A stretch of DNA of 64,000 nt from Portulaca oleracea. Taxonomy: Eukaryota > Streptophyta > Magnoliopsida > Caryophyllales > Portulacaceae. Below are positions 23,322-32,720 of the stretch, piece after piece (positions within the stretch are counted from its first letter, which is position 1; each line of letters starts with the position of its first letter). Where the stretch lies: assembly GCA_029582165.1 (NCBI GenBank), contig CM055881.1, positions 27,956,094 to 28,020,093 on the forward strand, written 5' to 3'. The position numbers and the translations under genes were made by a program. Below the pieces are notes generated by a model that worked only from the letters and a program-made list of their open reading frames with translations, was not told the DNA's origin and searched no databases.

Positions 23322-26147
23322 ATGTCTGTTATTGCCGAAAAACAGATATTGTTAGAAGAGGAAGATAAGAATGAGATTAAAGATGTCAATTATGTGCTAA
23401 TTGAAGAAGAAATCTACCAACAAATGAACTTAATCAAATTAGAAGATATGGAGGCTATACCTCTAGATGAGATTAGAGAAAGATCGAGCAAAATATCCGA
23501 GGAAAATGAAGTTGGGGAAGAACTTGAAACAAACCAAGTCCACGTCATACCAGTACCTCAAAACTTTGGTGAGTCTAGCCGTAGTAATAATAGATATTTC
23601 CAACCAAGAAATAATACAGCTGGACGAACTAAGCCATTTTCCTTTAAAACTTTATATCAACCTCTTCATGAAGAAGTAAGTCTTACTCCCATAAGTCAAA
23701 CTAGGTACATGTTAAATCTAGATGGAGTCCGTAACAGGGAAGAAATATTTGAACATTGGAAGAGGGGTATGAGTAGTGTTCTTAATCTAAATGCCAACTG
23801 GACATCTGAAAACTTTCTAAATTATTTAGAACACAGTTTTTCAGGAACAGTGGCAGATTGGTATGATTCTAGTTCTGAAGAGGCTAAAGCTATATTGAGA
23901 GCAGTAGAAAATCCTACTGAAATGTTTAAAGCCCTGTGCAAAGAAATTTCTATGGAGTTTATTGGTGTTAATCTAGAAATGGAAGAAAAGATAAGAGAAT
24001 ATCAACGAAAACTTGTTAGTATAGAAATTCTAGATATGAGATATCTAGAGCATTATATTAATGAATTTAGTTACTTTTATTATAAAATTGGCCATAACCC
24101 TACGAATTTGGCTATGTTTTATGATAAACTACCTTATCCTATAAATTCCATTATTCAAGAGAAATTTGAAGAATGGTTGAAAAAGAATCCTGAACATACC
24201 GATACTCTTGGTATGAGATGTGCCTTTATTAGAAGATGGGTTACCGATCAATGTCTAAATATCAAAAAACTTCAGACCATGAAGAAACAATTCCTATTAT
24301 GTTGGGATACTCCACATAAATGGGGAGCTTCTGAACAAAAAAGAGGTTATAAGAAAAAGGCTTTTAATAAACAAAGAGGTGAAAAACTCAGGAGAAAGCA
24401 ATATACCAACAAACGAGCCCCAAAGAAAAGAAGATTTTTCAGAAAGAGTACTTATTGCCCCACGGGCAAAAACAATTGTAAATGCTGGGCTTGTGGTGAA
24501 GTTGGTCACTATGCTAATGAGTGTAAAAACAAGAAAAATCATAAGTTGATAGAAACTTCAGGAAGTCTTGAGTATGACGAAATAACTGAGGAAGAAGCCT
24601 TTGAACTTGCCTTTAGCAATAACAAAGGTATTGTTGAAATCGTCATAGATGATGAATCTGAGTCCGATTATGAAGATACTAGTCATATGATGGAAGGTAA
24701 TTCAGTAAGTCTAGGAGACTTACAAGGAGAGGAATTCATAATAGAAGATGAAAACCATGGTGAAGAAGTTAAAGGTGATTGGGTAATTCCAATCATTCAA
24801 AAGGATATGATCTACAAAAAATCCATCTTTCAGTTAAAATCAAAATATGTTTGTGAAATGATGGAAGGAGACTTAGAGATTAAAGATTGCGAGTATGACG
24901 TTGGAGAAGTAAACCTAATTAATTGGGATAATATTCTGAGGCACAACAAGAATAGAAAATATAGGTATATCCATGTAGGAAGCGTGCAAATCCAGATAAC
25001 ACCATTACAACATTATGGTAAGGACATAGATCTTTATGCATTGCTTTGTGATATTAGGCACAATAAATTTCACAATCAGATTATCACTGGCATAAAGACT
25101 AATTTACGTAATGGATCAGTTGGATTCAACTGCAGACCGGGATATTATGTTAGCCTTAAAGATGACTTTGCCAAAAACTTTTTATCTCTAAAGATAAAAA
25201 CAGTTGGTATGGATATGAAACAAGGTGGTTATCCCCTTAGGATATTCTGGAAAATTATCTACAAGTTAGATAATACTATAGATCCAAAGACAAAAGTTAC
25301 TATGATAGAAGCTGAAAAGTTTGAGAGTTCTGAGCCTAAACAGAAAATTCAGAGGATAAAATCAAATTCTCAAGATATCAAGATAGAACGCTCTTGGATT
25401 GATAGTTTCTCTAATCCAACCAAAATTGGCAAGAAAAATGTTATTAAGATTAATGAAGATGGTAAAATCACCATCAAACCTCAATTGTTAAGGACTAGAT
25501 CTGATTGGGGAGAAAGCTCATCGGTTAGAGATAAACTAATATCAAAAGATGATGATGCTATAAGTATGACTTCAGAAATGAGTAGAATGAGTTTCGATTC
25601 TGCAAGATCTTGTCTAGATAGAACCTCCAGTCTAGATAGAAAGATCATTGGCTACAAAACTAGGACTATAAGTGAACCTATATATGAGGATGAACTAGCT
25701 AAAGAAGCACCAGAATTGAATATGCATAGAGAAAATTATTATGAGGTTACCAAAACCAACCCCAATAGCATCTATATTCCTATAAAAGTATGCATTGAAG
25801 GAATTGACAAATATGAACTATGTGCATACATAGATAGTGGATGTTCTGTATGCTTTGGCAAGAAGACACTATTTCTTGAATATTTATGGAAAACAACAAA
25901 AAATCCTTTACAAGTGAGAATTACGGATAATAGTGTTTTGACCCATAGTGAAGCTATTGAAGGCTTAACTATAGAAATGGGAGGAGTCAAGTGTGTAATT
26001 CCAATACTTTGGGCAACAAACCAACCATCACATGATATGATCATTGGAAATAACTTCCAAAGATTATATTCTCCTTGTACCCAAACCATTCAACAAATTA
26101 TCTTCACAATAGATGGTCATTCCGTACCTATTAAAAAGCTACAATAG
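23322..26147 (+). CDS. viral coat–movement–protease polyprotein (941 codons)
   Basis: The longest intact frame in the window. Residues ~130-330 are coat-like and are followed by a lysine/arginine-rich stretch (~335-380). A CCHC knuckle of the CP type follows (C388-x2-C391-x4-H396-x4-C401), then an acidic linker. Residues ~485-680 fit a 30K-type movement protein (DWVIPII, YRYIHVGSVQIQITP, NCRPGYYVSL). A serine-rich linker leads to a retroviral-type aspartic protease with DSG at 838-840 and HDMIIGNNF near the end. The ORF ends at TAG 26145-26147; the same frame continues into RT. Protease fused to coat–movement in one ORF is unusual if original. Antisense frames here are shadows. Confidence 0.85.
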   Translation: MSVIAEKQILLEEEDKNEIKDVNYVLIEEEIYQQMNLIKLEDMEAIPLDEIRERSSKISEENEVGEELETNQVHVIPVPQNFGESSRSNNRYFQPRNNTAGRTKPFSFKTLYQPLHEEVSLTPISQTRYMLNLDGVRNREEIFEHWKRGMSSVLNLNANWTSENFLNYLEHSFSGTVADWYDSSSEEAKAILRAVENPTEMFKALCKEISMEFIGVNLEMEEKIREYQRKLVSIEILDMRYLEHYINEFSYFYYKIGHNPTNLAMFYDKLPYPINSIIQEKFEEWLKKNPEHTDTLGMRCAFIRRWVTDQCLNIKKLQTMKKQFLLCWDTPHKWGASEQKRGYKKKAFNKQRGEKLRRKQYTNKRAPKKRRFFRKSTYCPTGKNNCKCWACGEVGHYANECKNKKNHKLIETSGSLEYDEITEEEAFELAFSNNKGIVEIVIDDESESDYEDTSHMMEGNSVSLGDLQGEEFIIEDENHGEEVKGDWVIPIIQKDMIYKKSIFQLKSKYVCEMMEGDLEIKDCEYDVGEVNLINWDNILRHNKNRKYRYIHVGSVQIQITPLQHYGKDIDLYALLCDIRHNKFHNQIITGIKTNLRNGSVGFNCRPGYYVSLKDDFAKNFLSLKIKTVGMDMKQGGYPLRIFWKIIYKLDNTIDPKTKVTMIEAEKFESSEPKQKIQRIKSNSQDIKIERSWIDSFSNPTKIGKKNVIKINEDGKITIKPQLLRTRSDWGESSSVRDKLISKDDDAISMTSEMSRMSFDSARSCLDRTSSLDRKIIGYKTRTISEPIYEDELAKEAPELNMHRENYYEVTKTNPNSIYIPIKVCIEGIDKYELCAYIDSGCSVCFGKKTLFLEYLWKTTKNPLQVRITDNSVLTHSEAIEGLTIEMGGVKCVIPILWATNQPSHDMIIGNNFQRLYSPCTQTIQQIIFTIDGHSVPIKKLQ

Positions 26148-26570
26148 GCATATACTCACCAAACAATAGATTTTTCGCGCAACCAGCGTGGTGAGAGGGT
26201 AGTGCCAACTCAAAAAGAAGTAGCATTGACTATTTCACTTCTAGAGTTATCTGTTAAAGAACAAATTGAAAAACAACAAGAAGAGTTATGTAAAGAACTC
26301 TATTCTGACAACCCTTTAAAATTTTGGGATAAAGATAAAACCTACGCTACTATCAGCTTAACAAATCACAATACCATTATCAGGGTTAAACAGATGGTGT
26401 ATACACACCAAGATATCCAAGAATTTAAGGAACATATAAAAAAGCTTTTAGATAAAAAGCTTATTAGGGATAGCAAGAGTAGACATACAAGTCCTGCATT
26501 CATGGTCAGAAATCATGCTGAAGAGAAAAGAGGAAAAGCTAGAATGGTCATCAACCTACAAAAAACTTAA
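26148..26570 (+). pseudogene. viral RT N-terminal part (first fragment)
   Basis: Same frame as the 941-codon ORF but after its TAG; an ATG is not reached until late. It encodes the connector and RT palm start (residues such as YTHQDIQEFKEHIKKLLDKK and TSPAFMVRNHAE). The RT homology leaves this frame at about 26557-26563, where a single-base change of register is enough to explain the stop at 26568. The fragment cannot encode an active enzyme alone. Confidence 0.85.
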
Positions 26571-27057
26571 TGATAGCACAATCTTCGATGGATACTATAT
26601 TCCAAACAAAGCAGTTCTCTTCAATAGAATCCAAGGAGCCTTATGGTTCTCTAAAATGGATTGCAAGAGTGGTTATTGGCAGATAAAAATGGACGAAGAA
26701 AGCATTCCTTTAACAGCCTTTAATGCTCCTCAAGGACATTATGAATGGTTAGTCATGCGATTTGGTCTTAAGAATGCACCTCAAATATTCCAGAGGAGAA
26801 TGGATAAGATCTTCAAAGATCTCAGTCATTGTTGTTTGGTGTATATTGATGATATCCTTATTTTCTCTCAAACTATTGAACAACGCAAGGATGATCTGTT
26901 AGCGGTAACTCAAAAGTGCATCAATCATGGAATTGTCCTTGGAAAAAATAAGTGTGTCTATGTTGAGCAAGAAATAGAATTTCTTGGATTACAAATTAAA
27001 GCTGGACAAGTCATTCTACAAAAACACATCCTAGAAAAAAATAGAAAAGTTTCCTGA
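26515..27057 (+). pseudogene. viral reverse transcriptase core (second fragment)
   Basis: Carries the RT palm: WFSKMDCKSGYWQI, TAFNAPQGHYEW, FGLKNAPQIFQRRMD and the catalytic YIDD (26842-26853). FLGLQI then leads into the thumb. Its first ~15 codons overlap the previous fragment in another frame and are not RT. Homology ends at about 27030-27045 in an A-rich run, where a second frameshift produces the stop at 27055. All visible RT catalytic aspartates are present in this piece. Confidence 0.9.
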
Positions 27058-27059
27058 AA

Positions 27060-27694
27060 AAATTGAGAATAGAAAACAACTAGAAAGATTTTTAGGGTGT
27101 CTCACCTATGCATCAGATTTTATCAAGGATCTAGCAAAGTTGAGAAAGGTTTTGCAAAGAAAACTTAAAAAAGATGTTGAGTGGAATTGGACCTTGGATG
27201 ATTCATTGCTTGTAAGGAATCTTAAAAACTTATGTCAAAATCTTCCTGTCCTTAATTTGCCTAACGAAGAAGATGATTTGATTCTTGAGACATATGCTAG
27301 CAATGAGCACTGGAGTGCAGTACTCAAAATCAAAGAAGGAGAACGTCTCTGCAAATATTGTAGTGGAAGTTTTAATAAGGCTGAATGCAATGATACTACC
27401 ATGGAAAAAGAAATTCTTGTTATCATAAGAGGAATTGAAAAGTTTTTAATCTTTTTAGCTCCGAAAGAATTTCTAATCCGAACTGATTGCAAAGGCATTC
27501 TTGGCTTCGTCAAAAAGAATTTATCAAATATGCAAGCGCAAGGGAGACTCCTGCGTTGGCAATTATGGCTTAACCAGTTCTCTTTCTCTATTGAACACAT
27601 ACAGGGTTCGAAGAATTCATTAGCAGACAGCCTAACGCGAGAATTAGCCAATGGAATTCAACATGGTGAATGTCTCGCGCCGACAAGCGGATGA
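27060..27694 (+). pseudogene. viral RNase H (third fragment), catalytic residue lost
   Basis: In the third frame, thumb/connection sequence (FLGCLTYASDFIKDL near 27090) leads into RNase H1: ETYASNEHWSAVL at about 27287, later IRTDCKGI and HIQGSKNSLADSLTR. The family motif at the first catalytic position is DAS; here codon 27293-27295 is TAT, so tyrosine replaces the aspartate. The second aspartate (TDCKG) and the terminal ADSLTR aspartate are present. The enzyme would be dead even in a repaired frame. Confidence 0.85.
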
Positions 27695-28073
27695 AGCAGA
27701 ACGCCGGTTACCCGAATTACTAGGAAGGGTGTCACCTCCTGGTAGATTCGTTCTAAGTAATCTTAGAAAAAATAAAAAGAAAAGATGCAGGTTTATTTTT
27801 AGTTATGTTGAATATCTAATAGCTGAGAAATTTAGTCTCGATGAACTTCAGATTAATTATCTCGAAAGTTGTTATGATATTCAAAGTGTTATCACAAGAA
27901 AAGCTCAGAAAAATTGGTTTCACGAGTGGTATGCATCGGTTATGGATCCCTTGAGATATTATAACCGTGAATTCTGGAGAGCTTGGGGAAAAAGAATTAG
28001 TTTCTTAGGTTTTTTAGGAGTAGAAAAGTACACTTCTGCCCAAATACTACCCCTCCAAATGATCCAATCATGA
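27651..28073 (+). CDS. viral 3'-ORF, N-terminal half (possible transactivator)
   Basis: 140 codons overlapping the end of the RNase H frame by 44 bp, with a second in-frame ATG at 27663. Basic (RKNKKKRCRF) and aromatic (WFHEWYASVMDPLRYY, FWRAWGKRI). Position after RNase H and before the promoter is where cavemo/solendo/caulimoviruses encode the translation transactivator/inclusion protein. Assignment is by position; no specific motif is clear. The stop TGA (28071-28073) overlaps the next ATG in ATGA. The neighbouring frame is open just upstream of that ATG, so this may be one gene split by an indel around 28040. Confidence 0.55.
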   Translation: MEFNMVNVSRRQADEAERRLPELLGRVSPPGRFVLSNLRKNKKKRCRFIFSYVEYLIAEKFSLDELQINYLESCYDIQSVITRKAQKNWFHEWYASVMDPLRYYNREFWRAWGKRISFLGFLGVEKYTSAQILPLQMIQS

Positions 28074-28687
28074 AGGCTTGGGAATACGGTATGGTAAGAG
28101 AATTCTGGACTAATGAAGGTCACATTGTCCCTAATCCAGAAGGAACATTATTTCCAAGATTTACAAAATTCCAGAAATTTGTATTTAGAAGGGTGTGCAA
28201 AATCCATTCACCAGAAGTACGAAAAGTTGCAGGATGGCCGATTACTTTCTATGAATGTGTTAATATTGAGTACAATGGAGATAAGATCAGTCCTTCCCAT
28301 TTTCTTATTAGAGTCGAAGACACATCTGGAGGATATCTTACAAAAGAAGAATGGTTTCCAGAAAAAAGAGAAAAGATAATTCATCCTTCAAAGGCAAGAG
28401 CAACTGGATTTTACAAGTTAATGCATCATCTATGGATGGATATTGATAGAGGATATAGGGTTATCCATTGTGGTAACACTACCTTCACTTATCCAAAGAA
28501 GTTTGACCAACTTGTTGATCTTAATGGAGCTAAATCTGAAGATGTATATGAATATTTGTTAAAAATCGGAGCTGGAGAATTCTTATCTACAGAAGGAAAA
28601 TCTTATCTTCAAGAGCTTTTTGATAAATATAATCCATTGGAGCAAGATAAGGGAGAAGATTTCAATCTGTACAATTTGAGAGCATAA
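28070..28687 (+). CDS. viral 3'-ORF, C-terminal half (possible transactivator)
   Basis: 205 codons beginning MKAWEYGMVREFW. No catalytic motif, mixed charge, C-terminus acidic. It overlaps the preceding ORF by the four bases ATGA. Together the two halves would be about 345 residues, within the range of small transactivator-type proteins. Either reinitiation after the first ORF or a frameshift in a single ancestral ORF explains the layout; I favour the frameshift. The ORF ends 190 bp before the TATA box. Confidence 0.55.
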   Translation: MKAWEYGMVREFWTNEGHIVPNPEGTLFPRFTKFQKFVFRRVCKIHSPEVRKVAGWPITFYECVNIEYNGDKISPSHFLIRVEDTSGGYLTKEEWFPEKREKIIHPSKARATGFYKLMHHLWMDIDRGYRVIHCGNTTFTYPKKFDQLVDLNGAKSEDVYEYLLKIGAGEFLSTEGKSYLQELFDKYNPLEQDKGEDFNLYNLRA

Positions 28688-28874
28688 AACATCTTTGGCA
28701 GCCCCACAAGCATTATGACCTGCAAGCTACTGTGGTGCCACTAATAAAAAAGAGTGGTTGTTATTTAAAGTTTGTACTATTGAGTCTGTAAGAGTCACGT
28801 GTTTGTACTGTAGACATCTATATTTGTAATAATGGTACTGAAGCCACTAGGGCATCCAAGTTGTGTGAAGCTCC

Positions 28875-28885
28875 TCTATAAAAGG
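28875..28885 (+). promoter_or_regulatory. viral core promoter (TATA box)
   Basis: TCTATAAAAGG lies 190 bp after the last viral ORF. Transcription would start near 28908, making a terminally redundant pregenomic RNA. Position and sequence match caulimovirid full-length promoters. Confidence 0.8.
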
Positions 28886-29044
28886 GGAAGTAAGTGTGTG
28901 TTGAAGGCAGGGTCATTTGGGTAGTCTTGAGCAAAGAGAGAAATTGGGAGTCACCATTTCTCCATAAGCAAACTTCTCTGATGATCTTAGAAGTCTAGTT
29001 CTCATTAAGCATTTCCATTGTAATATTTCCATTTTCAAGCTTTC

Positions 29045-29050
29045 AATAAA
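29045..29050 (+). terminator. viral polyadenylation signal
   Basis: AATAAA about 137 bp after the predicted start site, giving a terminal repeat (R) of roughly 155 nt. Caulimovirids place the signal within R so that it is skipped at the first pass. Confidence 0.75.
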
Positions 29051-29530
29051 AGAAGTTTCCCAGTAGGGAACGTTATCCAATTGAACCTTATAATTTAAAT
29101 ATTATAATTTCTTGATTAAAGTTCCACTATCCTTTAAAAACTAAATAGACTGAATTAGTGACTACGGTCTGAGGTAGGAAACAAAACATATCTGTGCTGT
29201 GCTTGATCTAAGGTTGGCGGGGTTGAGATTAGCCATCTCTGTAAACTGGAAGCTGAAGAACGCCAGAGATCCAACGCAACTAAGTTCAGGTAACGGTCAA
29301 AACTCACTAATTAAGTTTAATTAATTTTGCTAAGCATGGTGGGCCTATAACCATAGAAAATATAATATCTAAGGTATAAGTAGTAGATTGTGATAATTAG
29401 TACCATTAAAAGTCATTATAAAAAAGTTAAGAGTGTTTATTTGAGCTTGTTTGTATAAAAACCTCAAAAAATCAGATATTTACAAAAAAGTCCCTGTTTG
29501 AGGCCCTTCTCTATAAATATAAAAGTTTTT
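29051..29530 (+). other. viral leader region after R
   Basis: Between the poly(A) signal and the right inverted arm. In the circular virus this is the 5' leader leading to the primer site. Short ORFs and AT-rich DNA only. Confidence 0.5.
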
Positions 29531-29684
29531 GGCACCTTGTAGTTAGTTTCTGTTAAAAAGGAAGGCCCTAATAATTATTACCACAAAAAAGAAGGCACCT
29601 GGAAGTATTTTGTGAAAATAGGAGGCCCTTAAAATAATTACATCAAAATAGGAGGTCCTTTTAGTCTTTATTTGCTTAAAGTAG

Positions 29685-30080
29685 GTTGATAATGAGATTT
29701 AAGAAGCATCACAATATTCACCTAGAAAATTCTAACTACCAAATTTTAAACTTTCGGGGAAGGATAACTCTCCAATTCCCATCCCACTAAAGCAATATGC
29801 TCTTGACTTTTACATTTAAGTAATATATTAAAGATTGAGAACACTCAATATATGAATGATACATGGAGTGTCGCATAGGATATCATGGACAGAAGAAAAT
29901 AATAGTCAATGAGGTATAAATATTCGCTACATAGGATGTCATCCATGATGGAATAATAGATTTTTGTTATAAATTGAAATAGTTGTAATTATGTGAAGAA
30001 TACATTTTGATACTCCCTATAATATTTATTTTGCATGAAATTGTAGGAAAGCAAGAATTTAGCTAATAGATAATCATAAC
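29685..30080. other. resumed target retroposon and non-coding flank
   Basis: After the right copy of CTTAAAGTAG the sequence to about 29830 reads like the continuation of the minus-strand retroposon that stops at 22514. The rest is featureless. Confidence 0.4.
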
Positions 30081-30733
30081 TGTTAGGAAAATACTTGCAA
30101 GGTTATTGTGGAAGTGAAATAAACGAAATTATGGAAATTACGACAAAATTTAGGAACGAAATATCAAGCGATAAAACGAACACCAGCTATACGTGGGAAA
30201 CCGAAGAATTAGGAGGAAAACACACGGACAACGACAACTAGAAAATAATCCACTATAAGAAGGGGGGAGTAAAACTCTATCACTATCACAAAGTGTGATA
30301 CGATCAATAATGGACATTACAATATAATCTCTCAAACTCTCAACTCACAATCTCTCTCGGGATAACACTGGGAAAATATTGGTGAAACTATATCTCTCTC
30401 AATATTTTCTCTCGGATCTAATCGATCTCACCGATGGACCCATGTTGCCATTGGTTAAAGTGCAGAAGACTGTATCCTATTTATAGGGTGGCTAGGAGAA
30501 ATTAAAGTTACATTAAAACTCAAAAAACAACAAGTAGTATCTAACTTGAAGAGAGAACCTAGGTTAAACAAAAGTAACCACGAGAGGAATTCTACGCCAT
30601 CCAGGATTCCTCGTAGCACCTCTTAGGACGCTGCCTGTGCCTCCTTTCTTCTTTCTCTACTAGCTTGGGGTGCGCCTAGCACCACCTTTGGCGCGGGTTG
30701 GCCCTCACTCCTGTACCGTTTTGGATTGTAACA
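30081..30733 (-). repeat. solo LTR, probable Ty1/copia
   Basis: On the minus strand it starts TGTTACAATCC and ends CCTAACA, giving TGTTA...TAACA ends. It carries a TATA-like CCTATAAATAGGA at about 30475-30487. No primer site or purine tract is adjacent. Flanking 5-mers differ, so either a boundary is wrong or it arose by unequal recombination. Confidence 0.6.
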
Positions 30734-32010
30734 AATCCAATGGACCACGTACAAAAAAAAAAAAAAAAACCAACAATAATAAAGAGGATAAATAGTTGCA
30801 TATCATTAAAGGAAAACTATTGTGAACAAATATTAATTTAATTATAACTACGAACAAATATTGTTAAAATGCTTATTCGATTAACAAAAAAAAAATCATA
30901 TTAAACTATAATTGTGAAAATATTATTGCTAAAATAAATTATAGGAATTTTTGATACAATTAATTATACTAATATACTTGAACATGGATATCTAAAATTA
31001 TATTTTTTATTTTAATATCAATAATCCATATATCGTCAGAATTTACAAGAAAAAAGATTATGATAAAATATATGAATCATGCCATATCAAAATATTCATG
31101 TATTAGACAAACTATTTGTAGAATGAACAAACAATCCATTTCTTTTTATCACAGTAGTATCATTTTAAATAATAAAATAATAATAGTAAAACTAATATTT
31201 ATACGTTTAATTTTACAATAAATGAAAATATAAAATTATTTAAATATAAATATGGAATTTTTTTTGTTATACTTAATTATGTAAAATGTAAGGAATACTG
31301 TTTTTTATTTGTTTAAATAACAACGCTAATATAATATTTTTAAACAATGAAAAGTATTTAATAATTAATATGGAACAAGAGATATTTTTATATGTTGGGT
31401 CTCTCAAGTAAATATTTATTTAATGAGAAAAATCATATATCAATATGAAATTTAAAATAAAATTTAAGAATAATTTCTCTGTAAGATAATTATTACCAAT
31501 AATCCAATAAAACACGGGCATAAAACTAATAATCAATAAAGTATATGAGGCAACTTCAATTTAAAAGTTGTAATTAGAGTTGGGAAATTTGACACCACTA
31601 TTGATCCAAAATAACATGAAGTTAAGGTATATGTGGATTTTTGGTCCATTTAATTAAATGTATTGATATATAAATTTGCTTAAATAATCGGGTTAGGTTT
31701 AATAAGGTTGAGAATCTTAACTTTAAAAAAGATATATTTAACCGATTTACCATCATTATAGTTCAAGGCAAAAAAACAAAATCTATAACCTTATAAAAGG
31801 TTAAATGATTATACTGTAGATTGTTACAGTGTTTATGGGTATTATGGTCTTTGTTGTTTGTGTTGACTGTTGAATTAAATTAAAAATTGGGTGAAATGTG
31901 TATAACATGCACACCATTTACCATTTATAGTTTAAGGTTAAAAAAAATTGTGCCTTGTACTTTTAGTTGGAAAAATGAGAGATTGATAATAAATAAATAA
32001 ATGGTTCTGA
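30734..32010. other. AT-rich non-coding stretch
   Basis: An A run at about 30751-30768 may be a retroposon tail. Otherwise AT-rich, with no gene. Confidence 0.5.
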
Positions 32011-32720
32011 TTGCATATGTGAAGTCAGTTATGATATGCATTCGACTTTGCTAAATACTGTACTAATATGTGCATGTTTTAATTAATCTAAAAATATATT
32101 CATAAATTAGACTCAATTAGTGAAATTCTCCAACTTGAATCAAAGCAAAAGCTTAAGAAATGAAGGAGTTATGACTGTTTCTTTCCAGACTTGCAAACTG
32201 AGTTTTTATGTGAAGTCAGTTCTGATATGCATTTGACTTTGTTAAATATTTTAACCTTAAACTAGACTCCATTAGTGAAAGTCTCGAACTTGAATCAAAG
32301 CAAAAGCTTAAGAAATAAAGGAGTTATGACCGTTTCTTTCCAGACTTGCAAACTGAGTTTTTATATGAAGTCTGTTCTGACATGCATTCGACTTTGCTAA
32401 ATACTGTACTAATGTGTGCATGTTTTAATTAATATATAAATATAGCCATAAACTAGACTCAATTAGTGAAATTCTCCAACTTGAACCAAAGCAAAAGCTT
32501 AAGAAATGAAGGGGTTATGACCATTTCTTTCCAGACTTGAAAAACTGAGTTTTTATTTGAAGTCAGCTCTGACATGCCTTCGACCTTGTTAAATATGGCA
32601 CCAATATATGCATGTTTTTACTCAAGCTAAGGATAGAACCATAAACTAGAACTCGTTAGTAAGAGTCTCCAGCTTGAACCAGAGCCAAGACCTGAGAATC
32701 GAAGGAATTAGGACCATAAA
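32011..32720. repeat. tandem repeat of ~191 bp, four copies
   Basis: The word GAAGTCAGTTCTGATATGC and its variants start at 32021, 32212, 32368 and 32559, giving periods of 191, 156 and 191. The short unit lacks a ~35-bp segment around GTGCATGTTTTAATTAAT. Such sub-repeats are common in long LTRs; the parent element is not identified. Confidence 0.8.

Larger units (their letters stand above)
22630..29520 (+). mobile_element. endogenous caulimovirid (pararetrovirus), near full length, broken
   Basis: The order is primer site, ORF1, coat–movement–protease ORF, RT–RNase H, possible transactivator, then promoter and poly(A) signal. This is a circular caulimovirid genome opened in its leader. Coat protein before movement protein and a downstream transactivator-like ORF resemble cavemoviruses and solendoviruses; badnaviruses and petuviruses place movement protein first. 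The small ORF1 points to solendoviruses. No integrase or LTRs are present. Breaks: stops, at least two frameshifts in RT–RNase H, loss of an RNase H catalytic residue, and a split last gene. Genus placement is inference from gene order only. Confidence 0.85.
22515..29674. mobile_element. TIR-bounded element carrying an endogenous pararetrovirus
   Basis: About 105 bp at 22517-22623 is matched, inverted, by about 29530-29672 at roughly 70% by eye. Shared words include AAAGAC, AGGACC, TTTTGATGTAATTATT, TAAGGGCC and GTGGTAATAATT. Immediately outside both arms is the perfect direct repeat CTTAAAGTAG (22505-22514, 29675-29684). Inverted ends plus a 9-10-bp duplication are the signature of a Mutator-type transposon. 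All recognisable content is caulimovirid. Alternatives: the arms are the two halves of the viral leader hairpin and the direct repeat is chance, or the virus entered an existing MITE. Confidence 0.6.

Noticed and set aside
24297..26089. Minus-strand frames of 81 and 105 codons within the viral polyprotein
   Set aside because: Antisense shadows of a long coding ORF.
27235..27651. 138-codon minus-strand frame in the viral RNase H region
   Set aside because: Shadow of the sense RNase H coding sequence.
30081..30733. Solo LTR target-site duplication
   Set aside because: Flanking five-mers differ, so I do not claim a duplication here.
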